Assembly (NCBI GenBank): GCA_964551445.1
Contig: CAZKCG010000005.1
Span: forward strand, 62,001-126,000
Reading direction: 5' to 3'
Length of the DNA stretch: 64,000 bases
Source of the DNA: DAOPXV01 sp964551445
Lineage (GTDB): Bacteria > Muiribacteriota > UBA9980
The position numbers and the translations under genes are program-made. Positions 18,163-27,191 of the stretch are shown piece by piece. The number at the start of each line of letters is the position of its first letter. Within the stretch, counting starts at the first letter, position 1. Below the pieces are notes generated by a model. It was not told where the DNA came from and made no database searches. It was given only the letters and a program-made list of their open reading frames with translations.

Positions 18163-19560
18163 ATGAAAGAAGAAATAAAATTCAACGACCGCGAGACGAC
18201 CGCGAAGCTCACGGCTATGATCGGAATTGCCGCTGGCCTTTTCTGTATATTTAAATTGTTCCTTTCATTCAAAGATATAACTGCGGTATCGGGCCTTCCC
18301 GTTTTCGCGAGTTTCGCCAGATTATATATTTTCGTCAGATATCCTCTCATGGCCATCGGCTCTTTTTATCTTATAGCCGGGTTAACCTCTTTTTTCGGAA
18401 AAAAATCAGGGCGCGGTTTTTCACTCACGCTTTCATGGCTTTCGCTTTACGCGGTCTGCCTCGCGCTGATGATCTTCGGCCGGATATCGATCGAAGGGGC
18501 CTGGCCGTACATCATTATAGCGGTTTATTTCATCGCGGTCCTTAATTTTGAAGGCGTAAGGGAACATTACAAAATAAGTCAGGCGGAAAATAAGAGGTAT
18601 AATATCGGGGTTATTATGGGTCTTGTTTTTTTATCGCTGGTCTGCTGCGGCTATTTTTATCTTTTAAGGGAACTGGACTTGAAATATCCAGGGCTGCGCG
18701 AAAAAACGCGAGCCATGGTTTTGAAAAGATCGGCCTCCGAAGAATATTCGAAAAACTATATAAAGAGAAAAATATTGAACTTCGAGGCGTGGTTCCCGTC
18801 GAAGCAGCGGCTTGTGAACTACTCGCCGGGCGGCGCGGAACGCGCGGAGTATACGCTTGCCGTTTTGTCGGACGAAGAGAGTGACGAGATCGTGGTGTTA
18901 AGCGATTCGTCGATATTTGGCATATACATGAACCTTTCCCGGGAAATGGGGATCGAGGTTTTATTCGCGGACGAATCGGGTCTCGCTGAATTTCTAATAA
19001 ATGAGAGGACCGGGCTCGTCCCGCTCATGATAAAAGGCATGACGGAAAATTACGGATTTTTCGAGTTCGACACCGGTCGCGTAAAGGGCTATTTCAAATC
19101 GAAGGACCCTGCGAGGATGAATCGCGCCATGTCAAGCTTCGGCCTCGGGAATTTTTCAGACGCTTATTATTATGAGCTGCTGGATAAAAAGTCCGGCGGC
19201 ACCGCGAGGGTTTTATTAGGTTATACCGCCGGGATATCGCAAACTACGGCTGAAAACATTATCGATTCGTTCGAATTTACGGGCACGGACGAGGTCTCGC
19301 AAAAAGCCCGCGACGAAGGAAGGCGCCTTCTGGGCAGGGGCGAATTTGAAGAGGCTAAGTTTCAACTGGCCAGAGCGGCTTATCTCTCGCCGGCGGATGC
19401 GGACATAAGGTTCGATCTGGCGAGGGCTTTTGAAATGAGCGGCTGTTTTAACGCCGCCAGGGTTAACGCGGCTGAAACGCTTAAATTGAAAAGCGATCAC
19501 GCCGGTGCCCTGGAGATTATGCAAAGGATCGATGAGGCGCGAAGAAAGTCCTCGAAATAA
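18163..19560 (+). CDS. Membrane protein with C-terminal TPR region
   Basis: A 465-residue protein of unrecognised family. Residues about 15-175 contain five or six hydrophobic helices (for example around 17-36, 48-72, 82-102, 109-127 and 148-168). A soluble part of about 180 residues follows, then TPR-like helices at about 385-460 (RLLGRGEFEEAKFQL, SPADADIRFDLARAFEMSG). It is likely anchored in the inner membrane with its TPR region available for protein contacts; topology was not computed. Start choice is weak: only a distant GGAAGG precedes the ATG. It stands alone between the TlpA-like gene (opposite strand) and the aminotransferase, which has its own promoter. Function unknown. Confidence 0.75.
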   Translation: MKEEIKFNDRETTAKLTAMIGIAAGLFCIFKLFLSFKDITAVSGLPVFASFARLYIFVRYPLMAIGSFYLIAGLTSFFGKKSGRGFSLTLSWLSLYAVCLALMIFGRISIEGAWPYIIIAVYFIAVLNFEGVREHYKISQAENKRYNIGVIMGLVFLSLVCCGYFYLLRELDLKYPGLREKTRAMVLKRSASEEYSKNYIKRKILNFEAWFPSKQRLVNYSPGGAERAEYTLAVLSDEESDEIVVLSDSSIFGIYMNLSREMGIEVLFADESGLAEFLINERTGLVPLMIKGMTENYGFFEFDTGRVKGYFKSKDPARMNRAMSSFGLGNFSDAYYYELLDKKSGGTARVLLGYTAGISQTTAENIIDSFEFTGTDEVSQKARDEGRRLLGRGEFEEAKFQLARAAYLSPADADIRFDLARAFEMSGCFNAARVNAAETLKLKSDHAGALEIMQRIDEARRKSSK

Positions 19561-19702
19561 GGTTCTTGAGCCGCATCCGGCTCGCATTCTTCGCGGGTAT
19601 TGACAATTATTTATGTTTTCTTTACTGGAACTTGAGCGCCGTGATTTTACAGCCGGTGCCGGATTGGAATGGAACGCAAATATTTTTCGACCCCTTTTTG
19701 CG

Positions 19703-19731
19703 TTGACAAATATTAAAATATGTTATAAATT
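19703..19731 (+). promoter_or_regulatory. Promoter of the aminotransferase/acyltransferase pair
   Basis: TTGACA (19703-19708), 17-bp spacer and TAAATT (19726-19731). An extended -10 alternative, TGTTATAAA (19721-19729), overlaps it with a 15-bp spacer. Leader of about 35 bases. Confidence 0.7.
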
Positions 19732-19770
19732 ATGACCCCGCGTTTAATATAAAAGAATAGAAGGAATGTT

Positions 19771-20883
19771 ATGAGCGTTAAATTTTTAGACCTTAAAGCG
19801 CAGTACGCGTCGATAAAAAAAGAGATCGACGCGGCTGTCGCAGGCGTTCTTGATGAGTGTCATTTTATAATGGGGCCGAACGTTTCCGCTTTTGAAAAAG
19901 AAATGGCGGCGCATCTTGGCGTTCGTCAGGTGATAACATGCGCGTCGGGTTCGGACGCTCTTCTTCTGGCGCTGATGGCTTACGATATCGGGCCCGGAGA
20001 CGAAGTTATAACCTCGCCGTTCACTTTTTTCGCGACCGCCGGCGCGATAGCGCGTCTTGGAGCCAGAACCGTTTTCGCCGATATAGAAACCGACACTTAT
20101 AATATCGATCCGGCCGCGGTTGAAAAACTTATAAATAAAAAGACAAAAGCCGTCATTCCCGTTCATATATACGGCCAGTCATGCGATATGGACCCTATAG
20201 TCCGGGCCGCCGGCGGAAGCGGCGTAAGGGTTATAGAGGACTGCGCGCAGGCCTTCGGCGCGTCATATAAAGGAAGGCCGGTAGCTTCGATAGGCGATAT
20301 CGGCTGCATATCTTTTTTTCCGACGAAAAACCTCGGTTGCTACGGCGACGGCGGAGCGATTTCGACTAACGATGACGCGCTCGCCGAAAAGATAAGGGTC
20401 TTGAAACTTCACGGGTCGAAGCCGAAGTATTTTCATAGCATGGTCGGAATAAATTCAAGGCTCGACGAGATACAGGCGGCGGTCCTTCGTGTGAAGCTTA
20501 AATATATTTCGGGCTGGAACGCCCGCAGGCGGGAGATCGCGGCCGCATACAATTCGTTTCTTGAAGGCGCGGGTGTTACGATTCCGCGCGAGGCGGCTCA
20601 CGGCGGCCATATCTACCATCAATATACGGTGCGCGTGAAAAACCGCGATATGATACTTGAACACCTGAAAAAACTGGGCGTCGAGGCGGGCGTTTATTAT
20701 CCTCTTCCGCTTCATCTTCAGGCGTGCTTCAAGGATCTGGCCTATGCCGGCGGAGATATGCCGGTTTCGGAATCGGTTTCAAAGGACATATTATCGCTTC
20801 CTATATATCCAGAAATGACGGAAGGGCATATAAAAGAAGCCGCGGATGCTCTCATCGGCGCGTGTCAAAAATATAATGGTTGA
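19771..20883 (+). CDS. DegT/DnrJ/EryC1/StrS sugar aminotransferase, WbpE-like
   Basis: A 370-residue PLP-dependent sugar aminotransferase (fold type I). Expected sites are present: the phosphate-binding ASGSDAL at 58-64, D157 in VIEDCAQ (pairs with the pyridine nitrogen) and K186 in FFPTKNLG (Schiff base). The closest subgroup by eye is WbpE/WlbC, which transaminates UDP-2-acetamido-2-deoxy-3-oxo-glucuronate to the 3-amino sugar. That reading is supported by the neighbours: an N-acyltransferase directly downstream, a WbpB-like dehydrogenase convergent to it, and a WbpI-like epimerase at 36 kb. dTDP-sugar aminotransferases of the same family remain an alternative. Confidence 0.88.
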   Translation: MSVKFLDLKAQYASIKKEIDAAVAGVLDECHFIMGPNVSAFEKEMAAHLGVRQVITCASGSDALLLALMAYDIGPGDEVITSPFTFFATAGAIARLGARTVFADIETDTYNIDPAAVEKLINKKTKAVIPVHIYGQSCDMDPIVRAAGGSGVRVIEDCAQAFGASYKGRPVASIGDIGCISFFPTKNLGCYGDGGAISTNDDALAEKIRVLKLHGSKPKYFHSMVGINSRLDEIQAAVLRVKLKYISGWNARRREIAAAYNSFLEGAGVTIPREAAHGGHIYHQYTVRVKNRDMILEHLKKLGVEAGVYYPLPLHLQACFKDLAYAGGDMPVSESVSKDILSLPIYPEMTEGHIKEAADALIGACQKYNG

Positions 20884-20902
20884 AAATAAAGCGGAGGTAA
20901 AG

Positions 20903-21661
20903 ATGAAATCTCAGTTCATAGATAAAACGGCCCGTATCGGTTCCGCCGTTCAAATGGGTTTTAACGTGGTCATAAGGGAAGGCGCGGTCATAGGCGATAA
21001 TTGCCAGATAGGATCGAACGTTGTTATTTATAAGGACAGCGTGATCGGAAGGTCGGTAAGGATAGACGACAACGCCTCTATAGGCAAGCTGCCCATGAGG
21101 GCGGCCAATTCGATCTTTAAAGCGGCGGATGAATTAAAACCGGCGCGCGTTGGCGATAATTGCATTATCGGCTCGAACACGGTCATATATGCCGGATGCG
21201 TTATCGGCGAAAAGGTTCTGGTCGCAGATCTTGCTACTGTCCGTGAGAACGTGACGGTCGGATCTTTTACGATAGTCGGCAGAGGGGTCGCGATCGAGAA
21301 TTTTTCCGAGATCGGCTCCTATGTAAAGCTTGAGACCAATTCTTATATAACGGCTTATTCGAAGATAGGCGATCATTGCTTTATAGCGCCTAACGTCTGC
21401 ACTTCCAACGACAATTTTCTTGGCCGCACGAAAGAGCGCTTCGATAAAATAAAAGGGATAACTGCTGAACGCGGAGCCAGGATCGGCGCCAACGCTACAA
21501 TACTTCCGGGGGTTGTTCTCGGCGAAGATTCGCTGGTCGCGGCAGGTTCCGTCGTGACAAGAGACGTTCCAGCCGGAAAGACCGTGATGGGAGTCCCCGC
21601 GAAGGTTATGAGGGAAGTTCCTGAAGATCAGCTTTTAAAGAATCAGGAAGCTAAAAAATAA
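20903..21661 (+). CDS. LbH-fold sugar N-acyltransferase, WbpD-like
   Basis: A 252-residue left-handed beta-helix protein built of hexapeptide repeats throughout (for example GAVIGDNCQIGSNVVI, ARIGANATILPGVVLG), ending with the usual GVPAKVMR segment. It would transfer an acetyl or other acyl group from a CoA donor to the amino sugar made by the preceding aminotransferase. The ATG at 20903 is chosen because the strong GCGGAGGT ribosome-binding site lies just before it; longer in-frame starts overlap the upstream gene and add non-helix sequence. Its stop codon overlaps the first arm of a hairpin. WbpD/WlbB assignment is by context; acyl group unknown. Confidence 0.87.
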   Translation: MKSQFIDKTARIGSAVQMGFNVVIREGAVIGDNCQIGSNVVIYKDSVIGRSVRIDDNASIGKLPMRAANSIFKAADELKPARVGDNCIIGSNTVIYAGCVIGEKVLVADLATVRENVTVGSFTIVGRGVAIENFSEIGSYVKLETNSYITAYSKIGDHCFIAPNVCTSNDNFLGRTKERFDKIKGITAERGARIGANATILPGVVLGEDSLVAAGSVVTRDVPAGKTVMGVPAKVMREVPEDQLLKNQEAKK

Positions 21662-21690
21662 AGGCGCCCGTAATGTCCGGTACGCCTTTA
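21659..21690. terminator. Weak terminator-like hairpin between convergent genes
   Basis: TAAAGGCG (21659-21666) pairs with CGCCTTTA (21683-21690) around a 16-base loop. The T tract is short on both strands, so termination may be partial. Confidence 0.45.
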
Positions 21691-21719
21691 CTTTCAGATG
21701 CTTATGAGCTGCTTTGCCG

Positions 21720-22787
21720 TTAAATGAATTCGATGAACTTGCCGGTTTCCGCGGATTTATACATTGTGAGTATCAGTTCAAGTGATTTTCTGGCCTGATC
21801 GCCGTTGATGTAGTTAACATCGCCCGTTTTTAAAACTCTTATTACGTCGTTATATATGAAGGGATGGTTCGGGCAGGACCCTTTATACATTCCGCCGGCG
21901 TAAACGTTTCCTTCGCGGACCTCGAGGTCGGGCCTTGGAACGCCTTCGACCTCCCAGTAATCTATCCTGTTCATGGCATCGCCGGAAATTTCGATCGTTC
22001 CTTTTTCGGCTGAAATATAGAGCGAGCATTCCTTGTTTTTGGGATATGTGTTGACGGAAAATTCGAAAGTGGCCTGAACGCCGGATTTGAATTCGACGAG
22101 CGACGATATCTGGTCCTCCAGCGGGATCGTGTGAGCTATGGTCGAACTCGTAGCGACGACCTTTTTAACCGGCCCGAGAAGCCATTGAAGTATATCCGCG
22201 TAGTGTATGCCCTGGTTCAGCGCCGTTCCGCAGTCGAGTTCGCGCGTTCCGCGCCAGCCGGTGAAATAGTTCTGGGGCCTGAGCCAGCGGACGCAAACAG
22301 CCGCGGAATATATCTTGCCGAGTTTTTTATCGAGTATGAGGCGCTTCAGGTGCTGAATGGTGTTGTTGTATCTGACCTGCAGAACGGCGAATGTGTGGAG
22401 CCTGTTATCGCGCGCGGCGGCTATGAGATTGTCCGCCTGCATGGTATCGGTGCAGAAAGGTTTTTCCATGAGTACGTGTTTTTTATGCGTCACCGCTTCC
22501 ATGCCCATTTCGTAATGAAGGCCGTTCGGAGTGCATACGGCGATAACGTCGGCGTTCGTTTTTTCGATCATTTCACGGTAGTCCGTAAAGCCTGGAACGC
22601 CGTATTTGGAAGATGCGGCCGCAAGAGCCTTTTCGTCTATATCGCAAACCGCTGAAAGCGCTGCGTCTGCGTTAGGCGCGATACCATTTCCCGGATCGCC
22701 GAAGATCGATTCGAAGTGGCGGGCGGATATCCTTCCGCATCCTATCAGGGCAAATTTTATTTTTCTATCTTTTATTATCTGTGTCAA
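21720..22787 (-). CDS. Gfo/Idh/MocA family sugar dehydrogenase, WbpB/WlbA-like
   Basis: A 355-residue NAD(P)-dependent sugar oxidoreductase. The Rossmann motif is ALIGCGRISARH (13-24), the conserved catalytic lysine is K109 in MEKPFCTD, and the active-site segment is GIHYADILQWLLGPV. The WWLRPQNYF-like region and the GWRG...NQGIHY spacing match the subgroup that oxidises UDP-GlcNAc-uronate at C3 (WbpB/WlbA). With the aminotransferase and acyltransferase next door this gives three consecutive steps. The start is TTG: an in-frame TGA lies three codons upstream and no ATG occurs near the Rossmann start. It lies 26 bp after a glycosyltransferase gene on the same strand. Confidence 0.85.
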   Translation of the reverse strand: MTQIIKDRKIKFALIGCGRISARHFESIFGDPGNGIAPNADAALSAVCDIDEKALAAASSKYGVPGFTDYREMIEKTNADVIAVCTPNGLHYEMGMEAVTHKKHVLMEKPFCTDTMQADNLIAAARDNRLHTFAVLQVRYNNTIQHLKRLILDKKLGKIYSAAVCVRWLRPQNYFTGWRGTRELDCGTALNQGIHYADILQWLLGPVKKVVATSSTIAHTIPLEDQISSLVEFKSGVQATFEFSVNTYPKNKECSLYISAEKGTIEISGDAMNRIDYWEVEGVPRPDLEVREGNVYAGGMYKGSCPNHPFIYNDVIRVLKTGDVNYINGDQARKSLELILTMYKSAETGKFIEFI

Positions 22788-22813
22788 TTCGGTTCACACC
22801 ATCTTTCATTTAA

Positions 22814-24067
22814 TTAAATAACCTTGAGGGTCTCTTCCCAGCGGTCGCAAATAACTTCGCGGGAAAAATTAGCGCCAACGAACGCTTCGGCGCTCTCGCC
22901 CATTGCGGCCGTTTTATCGTTCTCCCTGAAAAGTTTAAGCAGGTTCGAAACCGCGGAGTCCAGGTCGTTTGGAATGGAAGCGAGCCCGGCATAGGCTTTT
23001 TCCAGAAGTTCGGCGCATTCGCCGGCCGCGAACATCAGTATCGGTTTTCTCATCGCCATATATTCATACATTTTCGAAGGCAGGGCTCCCCTGAATACGG
23101 GTATATCTAAAAGCGATACGACGCAGGCGTTTGAAATGGATACGAGGGCCGGCATCTTCGCTTTCGGTATAAGTCTTTCGAAAACGACATTTTCGAGGCC
23201 GAGCTTTTTGACCTTTTCCTCGAGCATCTCCCGTTCGGCTCCGTCTCCGACGATCAAAAATATAATGCCGCGCTCTTCGGAAAGTTTCTGGGCAACGTCG
23301 ATCAAAAACGAGAGATTCTGTGATATTCCGATCGTTCCCGAATACAGGACCACGAATTTATTTTCAATTTTGAATTTTTTGATGAATTCGCCCCGGTCGG
23401 CATCATAGGCGCCGTCCGCAATTTTTTTGTGGCTGAAAAAATTCATGTCCACGCCGTTTGGAAGGAAGTGGACCTTTTTTTCAGGGACGCCCTTGCGTCT
23501 TATGTTATCGACTATGCCGCGAGTGACGCAGGCAACGCCGGCTGAAAATAAATATGCCGCGTTCTCAAGCGCTTCAGCGCACCGGATCAAAAATTTGTTT
23601 TTCAGCATGCCGAGATCCACCGCGGAGTCCGGCCAGACGTCGGAGACGTTGAATATATAGCGGACGCCGAATATTATCCTCATGAGTATGGCCGTGAAAG
23701 CCATGAAAAGCGGAGGGGATTCGACTATGCATATGTCGGGAGAAAGTTCCCGGCGCAGTTTCGCGTAGGCGAAAAAGGATGATACGGCGAATGAAAGGTG
23801 GGCGGCCAGCCTTTTGATGAATCCTTTGTTCGCTGTGGCGTAAATATAGGTCCTGTATACGTCGAGTCCCATGACCTTCTGTTTAAGGAGAAATTTTCCG
23901 GTGTATTCCTTCGGTATCACGCCGGAAGGGTAGTTCGGAAAGGCGCAGAGTATTTTTACGTCATGGCCGCGTTCCGAAAGTTTTTTGGCCAGTTCCGATA
24001 TTCTTGACTGCGGGGCGCCGATCTCAGGCGGGAAATAAGGCGTTAGAAATAATATTCTTTTTTTCAT
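22814..24067 (-). CDS. Glycosyltransferase family 4 (WbuB/WcaI-like)
   Basis: A 417-residue GT4 (GT-B fold) glycosyltransferase. The N-terminal domain opens ILFLTPYFPPEIGAPQSRI, typical of the WbuB/WcaI group. The C-terminal UDP-sugar domain has VVLYSGTIG, then FLIVGDGAERE and finally the LPSKMYEYMAMRKPIL region of the EX7E-type motif. It acts on the cytoplasmic face of the inner membrane, adding a sugar (often an amino sugar) to the lipid-linked repeat unit. It has its own consensus promoter at 24107-24135, and the WbpB-like gene follows, presumably in the same transcript. Donor sugar unknown. Confidence 0.9.
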   Translation of the reverse strand: MKKRILFLTPYFPPEIGAPQSRISELAKKLSERGHDVKILCAFPNYPSGVIPKEYTGKFLLKQKVMGLDVYRTYIYATANKGFIKRLAAHLSFAVSSFFAYAKLRRELSPDICIVESPPLFMAFTAILMRIIFGVRYIFNVSDVWPDSAVDLGMLKNKFLIRCAEALENAAYLFSAGVACVTRGIVDNIRRKGVPEKKVHFLPNGVDMNFFSHKKIADGAYDADRGEFIKKFKIENKFVVLYSGTIGISQNLSFLIDVAQKLSEERGIIFLIVGDGAEREMLEEKVKKLGLENVVFERLIPKAKMPALVSISNACVVSLLDIPVFRGALPSKMYEYMAMRKPILMFAAGECAELLEKAYAGLASIPNDLDSAVSNLLKLFRENDKTAAMGESAEAFVGANFSREVICDRWEETLKVI

Positions 24068-24106
24068 TTTATTCGACGGTTCCTGATCGTTAAATTTTAG
24101 TTAATC

Positions 24107-24135
24107 ATTATAAAATAAATCGGGCCGATTTTCAA
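24107..24135 (-). promoter_or_regulatory. Promoter inside the polysaccharide cluster
   Basis: On the minus strand TTGAAA (24130-24135), 17-bp spacer, TATAAT (24107-24112). It would drive the WbuB-like and WbpB-like genes separately from the upstream part of the cluster. Confidence 0.75.
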
Positions 24136-24172
24136 GGAAATTATTAAATTGGTATCATCGTGACGAAGTAAT

Positions 24173-25273
24173 TTAGCGCCGCGGCAGTTCAAGGACACGC
24201 TCATAAATAGAGCCTATTTTTTCCATGCAGCGTGAGAGTTCAAAGTTGTTTTTCACGAACGCCGCGGCGCACCGTCCCATTTTTTCCCTTAACTCGCGGT
24301 CAAAAACAAGAAGACGAAGGCGTTCGAAAAATGCTTCCCGGTCTTTAAGCGGTATCACAAAACCTGTTTTCTGGTCCAGTACGACCTCGCCAAGGCCGCC
24401 GCATGAGGAGGCTATGACCGGGACGCCCGCGGCCTGCGCTTCCAGGGCGAAAACTCCATAACTTTCAACGATCGAGGGCATCAGAACGATATCCGTTCCG
24501 CTCAATTCTTCCGCGACCCTATCTCTTCCAACGCGGCCTATGAATTTTACGCTTTCCGCGATACCGAGCCCCGTCGCTTTTTCCTTCAGGCATGACTCCA
24601 TCGGTCCAGTTCCGGCTAACGTTATTTCGAGGCGCGGCGTGGCAAAGGTTTTTTTGAACCTTGAAACGAGCTCGAATATGAATTCATGGTTGTAATATCT
24701 TTCGAAGTCCTTGGCGAGAAAAAGTTTTACGGTCCCGGATCCGGCTTGTCCCGGGAGCTTTTCGCTGTTTCGGGCTCTGAAGTGCCCCGTATCTACACCG
24801 AACGGCGTATGAAGCATTTCGGACACCGCGGGAGAATATCTTGCCGTTTCCTTTAAAAGATGTCTGGAAGTGGCCATTATCAGGTCGGAACGCGAAAGGG
24901 TTCTTTTGAGCAGGAATTCGTTCAACGCCGAACGGCGGGGAAACTCGGTGATATCGGTTCCCCATGCCGAGACTATTACTGGCGCGGCGCTCTTGAAGAA
25001 CGAAGCCAGAAGCCCGTACGAAGACGCGTAGTGAGCGTGGATCAGGTCGGGTTTGAATTCGCGGATTATATTTCTGACGCGTGGAAGGTTTAAAATATAG
25101 TCAGCCCTGGTGGAAGTGAAATCGTAAAGTTTGTATAAATGAACATTTTCAGGATAAGAGCGAGGCGCATCTCCGATGAAAACGACAGCGGTGTCGTACA
25201 AATCGTGAAAATATTCGACGAATTTAACCATGTGGGCGGATGATGCGTTGGCGAAATAGAGCAGTTTTTTCAT
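24173..25273 (-). CDS. Glycosyltransferase family 4
   Basis: A 366-residue GT-B protein opening with KKLLYFANASSAHMVKF. The acceptor-side motif is IHAHYASSYGLLA and the C-terminal domain has FIGRVGRDRVAEEL, then MPSIVESYGVFALEAQAAGVP, the classic GT4 E-rich loop. It should add one sugar of the repeat unit at the inner membrane. The ATG at 25273 is chosen: a longer reading back to 25423 would run through the acyltransferase coding sequence and give an Arg-rich segment unlike a GT start. It begins 3 bp after the acyltransferase stop, so the two are tightly coupled. Confidence 0.9.
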   Translation of the reverse strand: MKKLLYFANASSAHMVKFVEYFHDLYDTAVVFIGDAPRSYPENVHLYKLYDFTSTRADYILNLPRVRNIIREFKPDLIHAHYASSYGLLASFFKSAAPVIVSAWGTDITEFPRRSALNEFLLKRTLSRSDLIMATSRHLLKETARYSPAVSEMLHTPFGVDTGHFRARNSEKLPGQAGSGTVKLFLAKDFERYYNHEFIFELVSRFKKTFATPRLEITLAGTGPMESCLKEKATGLGIAESVKFIGRVGRDRVAEELSGTDIVLMPSIVESYGVFALEAQAAGVPVIASSCGGLGEVVLDQKTGFVIPLKDREAFFERLRLLVFDRELREKMGRCAAAFVKNNFELSRCMEKIGSIYERVLELPRR

Positions 25274-25275
25274 AT

Positions 25276-25851
25276 TTATTTTCTTTCTTTTATTACTATG
25301 GCCGGCGCTCCGGCCGCTATCGAATAAGGAGGTATCACTCCGCGGACGACAGAGTTGGCTCCTATCACCGCGCCGTCGCCTATCACGGCCCCCTTCAGTA
25401 TGACGGCGCCGCGGCCTATCCACACGTCGTCGCCGATCTTTATTGGCTCCGCGGTCATAGGCTGGCCTGCCATTATGGCGTTTCGGGCCATGCCGTGGTT
25501 CGCGTCGCGGACACTTACGAATTCGGAAAAAAGGCAGTTTTCGCCTATTTCAACGCAGGCCGCCGACGATATGACCGTGTCGCCCGTGAAAGCGGTTCCC
25601 GCTCCGATCTTAAGCCGGCCTTCGGGGCATACGTCGAGGGTCATCCGCGGCCCGAAGTAGACGCCGCTCGCGACCGAAATATCGGCCGCGAGGTGCTTGA
25701 ATCTTATGAATCCGTGACAGTAAAATGACCCGCCGAGCTTTTTAAAATATACCGGTTTTAAGATCCTGTAATAAATCGCGAATAAAAAACCGTAGAAACG
25801 GTTGCGGACTTTCGTTAAAAATTTTGAGATCCGTCTGCTTTTTTCATTCAT
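25276..25851 (-). CDS. LbH-fold O/N-acetyltransferase (WcaF/Maa-like)
   Basis: A 191-residue hexapeptide-repeat acyltransferase. A short basic helical start (about 1-45) is followed by left-handed beta-helix turns, with the active-site region VSVRDANHGM (His of the N-H-G triplet) and DDVWIGRGAVILKG. It probably acetylates a sugar hydroxyl using acetyl-CoA in the cytoplasm. Its ATG overlaps the stop of the upstream glycosyltransferase by 4 bp (25848-25851), and the next gene starts 2 bp after its stop, so it sits inside one translationally coupled operon. Confidence 0.88.
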   Translation of the reverse strand: MNEKSRRISKFLTKVRNRFYGFLFAIYYRILKPVYFKKLGGSFYCHGFIRFKHLAADISVASGVYFGPRMTLDVCPEGRLKIGAGTAFTGDTVISSAACVEIGENCLFSEFVSVRDANHGMARNAIMAGQPMTAEPIKIGDDVWIGRGAVILKGAVIGDGAVIGANSVVRGVIPPYSIAAGAPAIVIKERK

Positions 25852-27191
25852 TGTTTTTTTATCCCCCGGTTGATGATATCGTTGATCGTTTTTTCAAATT
25901 CGTCCGCGATCCTGATCCGCGAATACCGCGATATCGCTTTTTCGTCCGGATGCGGCTTGAAATCGCCTGTAAGAAGAGCTTTAAGCTTTCGCTTTATCTC
26001 GTCGATGTCACTGTGGCACGCGGTCAGGGATGTTCCCGTTTCAGAAAGCGTTTCAGCCAGATCGCCTTTGGGATTGGTCAGAGCGAATATGATCTTTTTT
26101 GAATATATATATTCGAATGCCTTTCCGGTCATTTCGCTTTTGTCCTTTCCCGTCACCAGAAGGAGAACATCGGCCCTGTTGAGGAAGTCGACCGACCGCG
26201 AATGCGATACGTATCCGGCGAACTCGGTTATGCCGTCGAATCCGTATTCCGAAACGAGCGAGCGGCATTCATCGCCGGTGTTGCCGACGAAAGTGAGCCG
26301 GACACGGTCTTTAAACTCAGGCCGTTCTTCAATAAGATTTTTCAGCGCCGTCAGAAAAAAGTAAGGCCTTCTGCTCTGGGTAAATGTACCCGTGTAGGTG
26401 ATATTTATCTTTCCATCAATAGCCTGCGTCGGGGTGGAAACCGGCGAATCGAAATCCACGGGGTCAAAGCCGTTGGTTATCACCTTGAATTTTCCGCTGA
26501 ATTCCGGAAATTTTTCCGCCATGTCCTTGAGCATATGCTTCGTTACGACGACGACGGCGGCAGAATTTTTCACGAACTCTCGTTCGATGGAACAATTGAT
26601 CCTGAATTTGAGAGGATTGTTATGAACGCGGTAAGGATTGAGCGTCCACGCGTCGCGATAATCGAGAATATAAGGTATATTGAATATTTTATTCATGAGA
26701 TACGGGACGGCGAAAGCCGAAAAGGGCCCGCCCGTAGCTATGATAGCGTCCGGCCTGAATCTTTTTACGGTCAAAGCGGCCCGCGCGAAGGCGAACGGGA
26801 GCCACCATGAATAGATATCGGGAGTGAAGGCGGCCGCCTCTGCCGCGAGGTAGAGCGGCCTCAAGATTTTCGCGCGGAAGAACGAACGGCCGGCGCTTAC
26901 ATCGGGACTTATTTCGCGCGCGGTTCCAATGGTCTTTTTTTCGAAATTTATAATTGACAGCTTTTTTAAAAGCCAGGCCGGTTCGAGGGAGAAGGTCCTG
27001 TGTATCTTCACTTCCGGCGGTATTTCATTTAAAAGGCCTTCGTCCTTAATGTCGTAAGCCCATTGCGGAGATGAGATTACCTCTATTTCGTGCCCCTTTA
27101 CGGAAAGGTATTTGACTAGTTTGGCCGCTCTTTGAACGCCCGGCCCGCCGGTAGGCGGAAAAGCGTGGCTTATAAATAATATCTTACTCAT
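25848..27191 (-). CDS. Glycosyltransferase family 4
   Basis: A 447-residue GT-B glycosyltransferase. The start ILFISHAFPPTGGPGVQRA and the middle YILDYRDAW are typical of a GT4 group in O-antigen and capsule loci. The C-terminal domain has ITYTGTFT and LTFVGNTGDECRSLV, then EMTGKAFEYIYSKKIIFAL. It should act on a lipid-linked oligosaccharide at the inner membrane. It overlaps the C5-epimerase-like gene by 8 bp and the acetyltransferase by 4 bp. Donor and acceptor unknown. Confidence 0.88.
   Translation of the reverse strand: MSKILFISHAFPPTGGPGVQRAAKLVKYLSVKGHEIEVISSPQWAYDIKDEGLLNEIPPEVKIHRTFSLEPAWLLKKLSIINFEKKTIGTAREISPDVSAGRSFFRAKILRPLYLAAEAAAFTPDIYSWWLPFAFARAALTVKRFRPDAIIATGGPFSAFAVPYLMNKIFNIPYILDYRDAWTLNPYRVHNNPLKFRINCSIEREFVKNSAAVVVVTKHMLKDMAEKFPEFSGKFKVITNGFDPVDFDSPVSTPTQAIDGKINITYTGTFTQSRRPYFFLTALKNLIEERPEFKDRVRLTFVGNTGDECRSLVSEYGFDGITEFAGYVSHSRSVDFLNRADVLLLVTGKDKSEMTGKAFEYIYSKKIIFALTNPKGDLAETLSETGTSLTACHSDIDEIKRKLKALLTGDFKPHPDEKAISRYSRIRIADEFEKTINDIINRGIKKQ

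Noticed and set aside
25274..25423. 50-residue N-terminal extension of the GT4 gene
   Set aside because: It runs through the acetyltransferase gene in another frame, is Arg-rich, and the normal GT start MKKLLYFAN lies at 25273.
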